DNA from: Deltaproteobacteria bacterium
GTDB lineage: Bacteria; Desulfobacterota; Desulfobacteria; Desulfobacterales; JAUVGT01
Assembly: GCA_030593645.1 (NCBI GenBank)
Contig: JAUVGT010000133.1
Coordinates: 1 to 11,279, forward strand
Reading direction: 5' to 3'
DNA length: 11,279 bases
Positions 1 through 5,587 of this stretch are shown piece by piece. Made by a program: the position numbers and the translations under genes. Position 1 is the first letter of the stretch; each line of letters starts with the position of its first letter. The notes beneath the pieces are model-generated. The model worked only from the letters and a program-made list of their open reading frames with translations. It had not been told where the DNA came from and made no database searches.

Positions 1-2
1 TC

Positions 3-109
3 GTAAAAAGTCCAACTTCTGCGTTGTGCTGCATTTCGCAATCATTCAACGTACGATAAGTACGCTTCATGATTACGAAATTTGCACGCCTTGAATTTGA
101 ACTTTTTAC
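3..109. repeat. long imperfect palindrome (hairpin-forming intergenic repeat)
   Basis: The ends are a perfect 9-bp inverted pair, GTAAAAAGT at 3-11 and ACTTTTTAC at 101-109. The arms continue to pair with mismatches and small gaps: TGCATTTCGCAATCAT near 30-45 mirrors ATGATTACGAAATTTGCA near 69-85, and the GTAC motifs at 51-54 and 60-63 flank the centre. The arms are about 48 nt each with a very short centre, so the stretch could fold into one long stem-loop. Bases 1-13 are also the reverse complement of the start of the second tandem unit at 126-138, so related repeat sequence may extend left of the window. It looks like a dispersed palindromic or MITE-like repeat. I see no coding sequence in it. 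Confidence 0.7.
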
Positions 110-174
110 AAAACCGTCTAATTCGGACTTTTTACGAAACCGTCCAATTCGGATTTTTTACGAGACCATCAAAT
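100..174. repeat. three imperfect 26-bp tandem units
   Basis: Three successive units with a 26-bp period start at 100, 126 and 152. Each has the form (G)ACTTTTTACGAAACCGTC followed by CAATTCG. The third unit is the most diverged and loses the CAATTCG tail. The units begin inside the right end of the palindrome at 3-109 and stop about 20 bp before the acyl-CoA dehydrogenase start, so they occupy the place where its promoter would be expected. Whether they are remnants of repeat insertion or bind a protein cannot be decided here. Confidence 0.7.
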
Positions 175-193
175 GTAAGAAAGGAAAATACCC

Positions 194-1339
194 ATGGATT
201 TCACACTTACGACAGAACAAAAAGATATCCAAAAAGCCGCCAGGGAATTTGCAGTTGGTGAATTCTCGAAGGTCGGACGTGAATTTGATTTAAATGAAAC
301 ATTCCCGGAAAAAATACTGGATAAGGCCCGTCAACTGGACCTCATCGGGCTGTTCATACCGGAAGAATACGGTGGACCCGGCCTTGGCTTCCTGGAGCAT
401 GCCATGGTACTTGAAGAATTCTGGAAGATCGATCCCGGTATTGGTCAGCAGCTCACCTCTGTTACTTTCGGTGCCGAAGAGCTGCTCCTTTTCGGGACCG
501 AAGAGCAAAAGAAAAAATTCCTGTCACCGCTTTTTAGTGGGAAAGGGATCATGGGTTTTGCCATTACCGAACCGGATGCCGGGAGCGACACGGCGGCGGT
601 GGCCACCACGGCCGTTTTAGACGGGGAGGAATATATCATCAATGGAAACAAGACAATGATCGGCAACGGTACGGTAGGTACTTTTCTTCTTGTCTTTTGT
701 CTGACAAACCCGGAAGAAAAATCGAAAACCGGACGCCACAGTATCATTATCGTGGAAACCGACCGCAAAGGGTATAAGGCCGATAAAATGGAGGGAAAAA
801 TGGGACTGAGGTGTTCGGATACTGCCTCAGTTTATTTCAATGATGTCCGTGTTCCCAGGGAAAACCTGGTTGGTAAAGAAGGAGATGGGTTTATTCAACT
901 GATGCACTTTTTTGACCGTTCCCGTGCTTATGTGGCCGCACATGGTGTCGGCCTGGCCCAGGGCGCCCTTGATCAGGCCGTGCGTCACGTGAAAGGTCGA
1001 AAACAGTTCGGGCGGCCCTTGAGTGCTTTCCAGGCTACCCAGTTTAAAGTTGCCGAAATGGTGTCAAAAATAGAAATCGCCAGGAGTGTCGTCTATAAAG
1101 CAGCCTGGCTGCTCGACAACAACATGTCTGATACAAAACTTACGGCCATCGCAAAACTGTATGCCAGCCGCATTGCGGTGGAGGTGGTGGATGAAGCGCT
1201 CCAGCTTCATGGCGGTTACGGGTATTTTAATGATTACGATATTGAACGATTTTACCGGGCCGCAAAAGTCCTTGAGATCTATGAAGGGACCAAAGAAGTG
1301 GAAAAGATTATTATCGCGAGGGAAGTATTGGGTAAATAG
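194..1339 (+). CDS. acyl-CoA dehydrogenase
   Basis: This 381-residue protein has the normal length and layout of the acyl-CoA dehydrogenase family: soluble homotetrameric flavoproteins that form an alpha,beta double bond in an acyl-CoA and pass electrons to electron-transfer flavoprotein. The N-terminal helical domain starts at once (MDFTLTTEQKDIQ). The FAD and substrate-binding segment GFAITEPDAGSDT follows at about residue 120, then the beta domain, then the C-terminal helical domain with GRKQFGRPLSAFQATQFKVAEM and LHGGYGY. Glu364 in IYEGTKEVEKIIIARE sits where short- and medium-chain dehydrogenases and cyclohexanecarboxyl-CoA-type enzymes carry the catalytic base, so the enzyme looks intact. 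The ATG follows an AAGAAAGGAAA purine-rich site. The gene is separated from the downstream run by a repeat and a new promoter, so it may be transcribed separately. Its substrate cannot be assigned; a role on the product of the mutase is inference. Confidence 0.93.
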   Translation: MDFTLTTEQKDIQKAAREFAVGEFSKVGREFDLNETFPEKILDKARQLDLIGLFIPEEYGGPGLGFLEHAMVLEEFWKIDPGIGQQLTSVTFGAEELLLFGTEEQKKKFLSPLFSGKGIMGFAITEPDAGSDTAAVATTAVLDGEEYIINGNKTMIGNGTVGTFLLVFCLTNPEEKSKTGRHSIIIVETDRKGYKADKMEGKMGLRCSDTASVYFNDVRVPRENLVGKEGDGFIQLMHFFDRSRAYVAAHGVGLAQGALDQAVRHVKGRKQFGRPLSAFQATQFKVAEMVSKIEIARSVVYKAAWLLDNNMSDTKLTAIAKLYASRIAVEVVDEALQLHGGYGYFNDYDIERFYRAAKVLEIYEGTKEVEKIIIAREVLGK

Positions 1340-1346
1340 ACTTTCA

Positions 1347-1446
1347 AAGTGCCTAAAGTGAAATAAAGTGACTAAAGTGCCTTGTAATGAATTCTGTCAA
1401 TTTTAAATAAAGATGAGCTGTTGCGACTCCGGAACTTTAGGCACTT
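1347..1446. repeat. 100-bp inverted-repeat-bounded element (copy 1)
   Basis: Perfect 13-bp terminal inverted repeats, AAGTGCCTAAAGT at 1347-1359 and its reverse complement at 1434-1446, bound exactly 100 bp. Inside the left end, decamers of the form GCCTAAAGTG, AAATAAAGTG and ACTAAAGTGC run in tandem from 1351. The element starts 7 nt after the acyl-CoA dehydrogenase stop codon. A clearly homologous copy in the same orientation starts at 11196. It encodes nothing and resembles a small non-autonomous dispersed repeat. The paired ends might also help terminate the upstream transcript, but no U-rich tail is evident. Confidence 0.75.
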
Positions 1447-1461
1447 CTGAGAATTTCCTTC

Positions 1462-1491
1462 TTGACATTCGTTTTTTGTATACAGTATACA
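1462..1491 (+). promoter_or_regulatory. sigma70-like promoter of the CoA transferase-mutase gene run
   Basis: A consensus -35 box TTGACA (1462-1467) lies 18 bp upstream of TATACA (1486-1491), a good -10 box. The start point would be near 1498, leaving a leader of roughly 90 nt before the CoA transferase ATG at 1587. That ATG has a strong GGAGG site at 1576-1580 with 6 nt spacing. The leader also contains a small A/T inverted repeat near 1531-1545 with no obvious function. The -10 box lies inside the palindrome at 1476-1492, so the promoter is probably repressible. Confidence 0.65.
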
Positions 1492-1492
1492 A
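1476..1492. promoter_or_regulatory. operator-like perfect palindrome, probable GntR-family site
   Basis: TTGTATAC-A-GTATACAA is a perfect 8+1+8 palindrome that covers the spacer and the -10 box of the promoter. Short palindromes with a GT...AC core are typical of GntR-family operators. A GntR/FCD regulator is encoded 1.3 kb downstream in the same gene run. Repression by blocking RNA polymerase, relieved by a pathway acid or acyl-CoA, is the natural reading but is inference. I found no second full copy of the palindrome in the window, including upstream of the acyl-CoA dehydrogenase. Confidence 0.65.
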
Positions 1493-1586
1493 TGGTTAGT
1501 TAATTTCAAATCCATAGGTACCACACCGTAAAAACTGGTTTTTCATAACCCGTATCATCCAGGCTTTTTCCTTTTGGAGGATATCA

Positions 1587-2777
1587 ATGAATCAATTTAA
1601 AGATATTACTGTTTTATCACTTGAACAGGCCACCGTTGTTCCATACCTGACACTCAGACTGGCTGAGGACGGTATTCATGTGATTCGCCTGGAACACCCG
1701 ATCTATGGCGATCCCAACAGGTTTATCGGGGAGGATGTCCTTAATGAAAAGAGGATGAACTCCTATTACCTTTGTATCAATGCAGGAAAAAAGGCTTTGA
1801 CCTTAAATCTTGCGGGACCGGAAGGTAAAGATATTCTATCAAAAATGCTTACTAAACTTGATGTGGATATTTTTGTCACCAACCAACTCCCCAAAAACTA
1901 TCAAAAACTCGGTATTGCTTATGATATCATGAAAAAATTAAAACCGGACATTATCTGGGTGGGTATCACCGGATTTGGCCCGGACAGCAATGAAGGGGCA
2001 TATGACCCGATCCTGCAGGCCAGATCCGGTTTAATGGAGCTCACGGGAGAAGCAGGGGGGGATCCGCAGGTCGTTGGAATACCACTGCCGGATATGGGAA
2101 CCAGTGAACACGCGTATGGGCTTTTAATGAAAGCCCTTTATTTAAGATCAATGACAGGAGAGGGTTCCTGCATCAATATGTCCATGTTTGAATCGTCTGT
2201 GTCCTGGCTGACTGTGCCCATCGCACTGGGGGCCACTTTTGGAAAAAAGATTACACGGATCGGAAACGCCCATGGATTTTTCTGCCCGGTATCGGTGTAT
2301 CGAACCAGCAATGGATTTGTTTATCTTGCGGTGGGCAATGACAAACAGTGGAAAGCCATGGTGGAACAGAAACCGTTTATGTCACTTGACAAACCGGAAT
2401 ATGAAAAAAACAGCGGCAGAATAAAGGATGTGAATCATCTGAATCAGGAAATTACTAAAATCACCGGGACATTCACATCAGAAGAATTGATCGATTTGTT
2501 TAATTCAATCACCGTCCCCATCAGTAAGATCAAAACCATTCCGGAAGTGATTGAAGATCCATTGGTTAAAAAACGACTGTTAAAATCAAAAGATCCGGAA
2601 ACCGGAACCGAGGTGACCATTGCGCCTCCGCCAAACATGACACCGTTTCTTGAGGAAACAAACCAGAAACTTTCATTCCCGCCGCGATTCGGAGAACATA
2701 ATAAAGAGATATACGGGAAAATACTGGGATATACAGATGAAGAGCTTGCAGATTTGAAAGAAAAGGGAGTGATATAA
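1587..2777 (+). CDS. family III CoA transferase (CaiB/BaiF type)
   Basis: The 396-residue protein has the usual length of family III CoA transferases (formyl-CoA transferase, CaiB, benzylsuccinate-CoA transferase BbsEF). These move CoA from a donor thioester to a carboxylic acid through an aspartyl-CoA anhydride and work as interlocked dimers in the cytoplasm. The N-terminal region VLSLEQATVVPYLTLRLAEDGIHVIRLEHP fits the family's opening Rossmann segment. Asp169 in the sequence LPDMGTSEHAYGLL falls where the family has its catalytic Asp. The ITGFGPD and YDPILQARSGLM segments are also typical. The ATG has a GGAGG site 6 nt upstream. It is the first gene after the operator-bearing promoter and ends 39 nt before the regulator. 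Donor and acceptor are unknown; a dicarboxylic or branched acid that feeds the mutase is a reasonable inference. Confidence 0.92.
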   Translation: MNQFKDITVLSLEQATVVPYLTLRLAEDGIHVIRLEHPIYGDPNRFIGEDVLNEKRMNSYYLCINAGKKALTLNLAGPEGKDILSKMLTKLDVDIFVTNQLPKNYQKLGIAYDIMKKLKPDIIWVGITGFGPDSNEGAYDPILQARSGLMELTGEAGGDPQVVGIPLPDMGTSEHAYGLLMKALYLRSMTGEGSCINMSMFESSVSWLTVPIALGATFGKKITRIGNAHGFFCPVSVYRTSNGFVYLAVGNDKQWKAMVEQKPFMSLDKPEYEKNSGRIKDVNHLNQEITKITGTFTSEELIDLFNSITVPISKIKTIPEVIEDPLVKKRLLKSKDPETGTEVTIAPPPNMTPFLEETNQKLSFPPRFGEHNKEIYGKILGYTDEELADLKEKGVI

Positions 2778-2816
2778 ATTAAGATAGGTTCTAAATAAAG
2801 AGGAGAATATAGTAAA

Positions 2817-3521
2817 TTGGATATCAATTCTTTGAGCGGGTTGCCGCCGAGAAAATCGCTGGGACAGCATGTATTTGAAAATCTTAAAAAAGCCATCATC
2901 AGCGGGGAATTTGAATCGGGCAAGCGGATCGTGGAAACCAGTATCGCTGAGACACTCGATATCAGCCGGACACCGGTCCGGGAGGCGATTCATAAGCTGG
3001 AGAGAGAAGGGTTTTTAAAGAAACAGCCGCGGGGCGGTTTTATCGTACTGGGATTATCAAGGCGGGAAATTGAAGAAACGTTTGGCATTCGAAGTGTTTT
3101 GGAAAGTTACGCCGCCAGATTGGCAACAGGCAGGCATAAGAAAGAAGATCTAAAACCGCTGGATGACAAGATTCGTGAATACCAGGAATATTTAAGTCGG
3201 GGTGACTTTGACGCATTACCGCGTATCAACACGCAGTTTCATGACCTGCTGTACGCGTTGAGCGGGAGTTCGAAGCTGATCAAGATAATCAATGATCTTC
3301 GGGATCAGATATACAGGTTCAGGCAGATTATTCTGAAACAGGAAAAGCTGGCGATCATGAGTCATAAGGATCACAGTCAGATGATGAAGATTATCCGGAA
3401 AAGAGATGAAGATGGTGTGGAGAAGCTTGTCCGGGAACATATTATTAGAGGACAGGACGCGGTACTCAAAGAATTCGACAGTCAGAGAATTGGAAAAAGC
3501 AGTGAGGGAGAAAATGACTGA
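2817..3521 (+). CDS. GntR-family transcriptional regulator, FadR/FCD subfamily
   Basis: This 234-residue protein has an N-terminal winged helix-turn-helix (about residues 14-77), including the family signature IVETSIAETLDISRTPVREA and the wing GFLKKQPRGGFIV. An all-helical FCD ligand-binding domain follows (about 84-212). Asn138, His142, His186 and His208 are placed like the metal-binding residues of FCD domains, which commonly bind organic acids. The start is TTG at 2817, preceded by AGGAG at 2801-2805 with an 11-nt gap; no better ATG lies near. The gene sits inside the catabolic run and overlaps the next gene by 8 bp, so it is almost certainly co-transcribed with it. Autoregulation through the palindrome at 1476-1492 is inferred. 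The effector is unknown. Confidence 0.92.
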   Translation: MDINSLSGLPPRKSLGQHVFENLKKAIISGEFESGKRIVETSIAETLDISRTPVREAIHKLEREGFLKKQPRGGFIVLGLSRREIEETFGIRSVLESYAARLATGRHKKEDLKPLDDKIREYQEYLSRGDFDALPRINTQFHDLLYALSGSSKLIKIINDLRDQIYRFRQIILKQEKLAIMSHKDHSQMMKIIRKRDEDGVEKLVREHIIRGQDAVLKEFDSQRIGKSSEGEND

Positions 3522-3912
3522 AAAAAAAATAAGAATACTGGTGGCCAAACCCGGTCTTGACGGCCATGACAGGGGGGCAAAGATTGTTTCGCTGGCCCTT
3601 AGGGATGCGGGTATGGAAGTCATATATACGGGGCTGCATCAGACCATTGAGCAGATTGTTCAGACCGCGCTTCAGGAGTCCGTGGACGTGATTGGACTCA
3701 GTATTATGTCCGGCGCGCATATCCCAATTTGCGGTAAGCTCCTCGAAACTTTGAAATTACAGGGAATCGATGATGTTCATGTTACAGTCGGGGGTGTCAT
3801 TCCACAAAAAGATATCGAAGGATTGAAAGAAATGGGAATTAAAGGTGTATTCCCCGGTGGGACTTCATTTAACGAGATTGTGGATGGTATTAGATCACTG
3901 GTGCGAATATAA
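3514..3912 (+). CDS. cobalamin-binding small subunit of acyl-CoA mutase
   Basis: The 132-residue protein is a stand-alone B12-binding domain, the same size as small subunits such as HcmB of 2-hydroxyisobutyryl-CoA mutase. The base-off/His-on signature is present. KPGLDGHDRG supplies Asp16-x-His18-x-x-Gly21, with His18 expected to ligate cobalt. GLSIMSGAH (from Gly61) matches the SxL element, with Met in place of Leu. GGVIP at 93-97 matches the GG element near the nucleotide tail. I chose the ATG at 3514 over upstream in-frame starts because it has a GAGGGAG site just upstream and begins where the family begins. It overlaps the regulator stop by 8 bp, suggesting translational coupling. The partner large subunit follows after 40 nt. 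No MeaB-type G-protein chaperone gene is in the window. Confidence 0.93.
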   Translation: MTEKKIRILVAKPGLDGHDRGAKIVSLALRDAGMEVIYTGLHQTIEQIVQTALQESVDVIGLSIMSGAHIPICGKLLETLKLQGIDDVHVTVGGVIPQKDIEGLKEMGIKGVFPGGTSFNEIVDGIRSLVRI

Positions 3913-3952
3913 AACCGGCATGATTACAAGATTCTAAATCGGAGAAAAATAT

Positions 3953-5587
3953 ATGGGTGTTGCGAAATATACCAAAAATGAAAAAGATGCGATAAAGGAA
4001 GTCATATACCAGTCCGGAATAAAAATAAAATCGAGCTACGGGCCGGAAGATCTTAAGGACGTTGGGTTTGACTATCAAAAAGACCTCGCGGACCCGGGTG
4101 AATATCCTTTTACACGCAGTTTGCATCCGGAAGGCTATCGGAGCCGAGCCTGGACCACCCGGCAGTATACCGGGTTTGGTACACCCGGGGAAACAAATGA
4201 ACGTTTTAAATATATGATTTCCCATGGTCAGACCGGACTCAATGTGGCATTTGATCTCCCCACACAGATGGGTTACGACTCGGATCATCCCATGTCCCTG
4301 GGGGAGGTCGGCCGTGTCGGTATGGCCGTCGATTCACTTCGTGATTTTGAGATTGCTTTTAAAGAGATTCCTTTGGACAGGATCGGTTCCGGATTGACGA
4401 TCAATGCCGTCGCCACAATCATGCTGGCCATGTACCAGGCAGTGGCGGAAAAATTCGGGTATTCAAAAGATAAAATCAGCGCGACACCGCAAAATGATAT
4501 ATTAAAAGAAATGATCGGTCGCGGGGCCTGGATATACCCGGTGGACGATGCGGTTCGGCTTGTGGGAGATACGATCGAGTATTCGGTAAAAAAGCTTCCA
4601 AGATGCAACCCGGTAAGTATATGCGGTTATCATATCCGTGAATCCGGAGCCACGCCGGCGCAGGAGATCGCGTACGCCTTTGAAATCGCGCGCGCGTATA
4701 TTGAAAACGTGACATCACGCGGTCTGGAACCGGATGATTTCGTGGGACGATTCTCATTTAACCTGAATGTATACGGAAACCTGTGGGAGCAAATTGCCAA
4801 GTTCCGGGCTGCCCGGAAACTCTGGGCAAAAATGCTGAAAGAGGAGTACGGTGTTAAAGAAAAGAAAAAGCTTTTCTTAAGAGGTTTGTTTGGGGGCGGA
4901 GGAAGCGGTCTGACCAAGGAACAGCCGGAAAATAATATTATTCGCGGCGCGTATTATGCTCTTGGCGCGGCTCTGAGCGGTGCTCAGACCACAGCGCTCT
5001 GTTCTTTTGACGAAGCCTATACGATCCCCACCCCAAGGGCCGCACTTTTATCCCTCCGCACTCTGGAGATCCTGATGGAAGAGGTCGGACTGCGTGATAC
5101 AGTGGATCCTTTGGCTGGATCGTACTTCATTGAAACCCTGACCAAACAGATGGAAGAAAAAATTAAAAGCGAGATGTATCAGGTACGTGAAGTTGGCGGA
5201 ATGACCAACGCGGTTTCCACCGGTTATATCCAGCGTAAGCTGTCTGTTCAGGCCTATGAATTTGAAAAGGGAATTCAGGATGGGGAGTATACAAAAGTCG
5301 GTCAAAATAAATATATTGATGATGAAAATGATCATACCGATGTAGATCTTCATGAGTATAATGAGGAATGGACGGAAAAACAGGTGGCGCGACTCAAGGA
5401 CGTTCGAAAGTCCCGCGATCATAAAGCCGTCGCAAAGTCTTTAAAGAACCTGGAAAATTGCGTCCGTTCCCGGGAAAATGTAATGCCGATACTTGTGAAA
5501 TGCTGCAAAGGATACGCGACGGTCGGTGAAATGGCCGGTATTTTCAGGGAGGTGTTTGGGGAGTGGAAAGAACCGGGGATACTTTAG
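3953..5587 (+). CDS. B12-dependent acyl-CoA mutase large subunit, divergent
   Basis: This 544-residue protein is the catalytic TIM-barrel subunit of a methylmalonyl-CoA-mutase-type carbon-skeleton isomerase and lacks the B12 domain, which the preceding gene supplies. AWTTRQYTGFGTPGETN, GQTGLNVAFDLPTQMGYDSD, TPQNDILKEMIGRG, GYHIRESGAT and DPLAGSYFIE are family hallmarks. Aligned to the Propionibacterium methylmalonyl-CoA mutase, Tyr72 and Arg190 match Tyr89 and Arg207, which bind the substrate carboxylate; His227 matches His244. Isobutyryl- and 2-hydroxyisobutyryl-CoA mutases instead have Phe or Ile and Gln at the first two places, so a carboxylated substrate is likely. The usual RTHxQTSG segment reads RGLFGGGGSG (310-319), and the QSLHTNS segment reads QTTALCS (345-351). 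It is therefore probably not a housekeeping methylmalonyl-CoA mutase. A GGAG site lies 8 nt before the ATG. The exact substrate is unknown. Confidence 0.93.
   Translation: MGVAKYTKNEKDAIKEVIYQSGIKIKSSYGPEDLKDVGFDYQKDLADPGEYPFTRSLHPEGYRSRAWTTRQYTGFGTPGETNERFKYMISHGQTGLNVAFDLPTQMGYDSDHPMSLGEVGRVGMAVDSLRDFEIAFKEIPLDRIGSGLTINAVATIMLAMYQAVAEKFGYSKDKISATPQNDILKEMIGRGAWIYPVDDAVRLVGDTIEYSVKKLPRCNPVSICGYHIRESGATPAQEIAYAFEIARAYIENVTSRGLEPDDFVGRFSFNLNVYGNLWEQIAKFRAARKLWAKMLKEEYGVKEKKKLFLRGLFGGGGSGLTKEQPENNIIRGAYYALGAALSGAQTTALCSFDEAYTIPTPRAALLSLRTLEILMEEVGLRDTVDPLAGSYFIETLTKQMEEKIKSEMYQVREVGGMTNAVSTGYIQRKLSVQAYEFEKGIQDGEYTKVGQNKYIDDENDHTDVDLHEYNEEWTEKQVARLKDVRKSRDHKAVAKSLKNLENCVRSRENVMPILVKCCKGYATVGEMAGIFREVFGEWKEPGIL
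5547..5554 (+). promoter_or_regulatory. strong ribosome binding site inside the mutase gene, start-deciding for the A subunit
   Basis: GGGAGGTG lies within the last codons of the mutase large subunit, about 8-10 nt before a GTG at 5563 that is in frame with the hydantoinase A gene. The alternative ATG at 5611 has only a weak, distant AAGGA. The strong site supports the GTG and an arrangement in which translation of the A subunit is coupled to the end of the mutase. The match could still be a chance product of the Arg-Glu-Val codons. Confidence 0.5.

Noticed and set aside
69..293. 74-codon plus-strand open frame across the tandem units into the acyl-CoA dehydrogenase
   Set aside because: It is made of translated 26-bp repeats and then an out-of-frame part of the dehydrogenase gene. 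No ribosome site is visible.
1530..1545. AAAAAC-TG-GTTTTT inverted repeat in the leader as a riboswitch or attenuator
   Set aside because: It is A/T-only apart from the centre, has a loop too short to fold, and has no accompanying conserved elements. A cobalamin riboswitch would need a much longer leader.
2444..2923. 159-codon minus-strand open frame opposite the CoA transferase and regulator
   Set aside because: It runs antisense across two well-supported genes and their junction. It has no ribosome site or family resemblance and is best explained as a shadow frame.
5280..5300. GTATACAA-like half site inside the mutase gene as a second operator
   Set aside because: Only one half of the palindrome is present, within coding sequence. 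A single 8-bp half match is expected by chance.
3953..5587. Assignment as 2-hydroxyisobutyryl-CoA or isobutyryl-CoA mutase
   Set aside because: The size and split B12 subunit fit, but the diagnostic positions are Tyr72 and Arg190. Those enzymes have Ile or Phe and Gln there.
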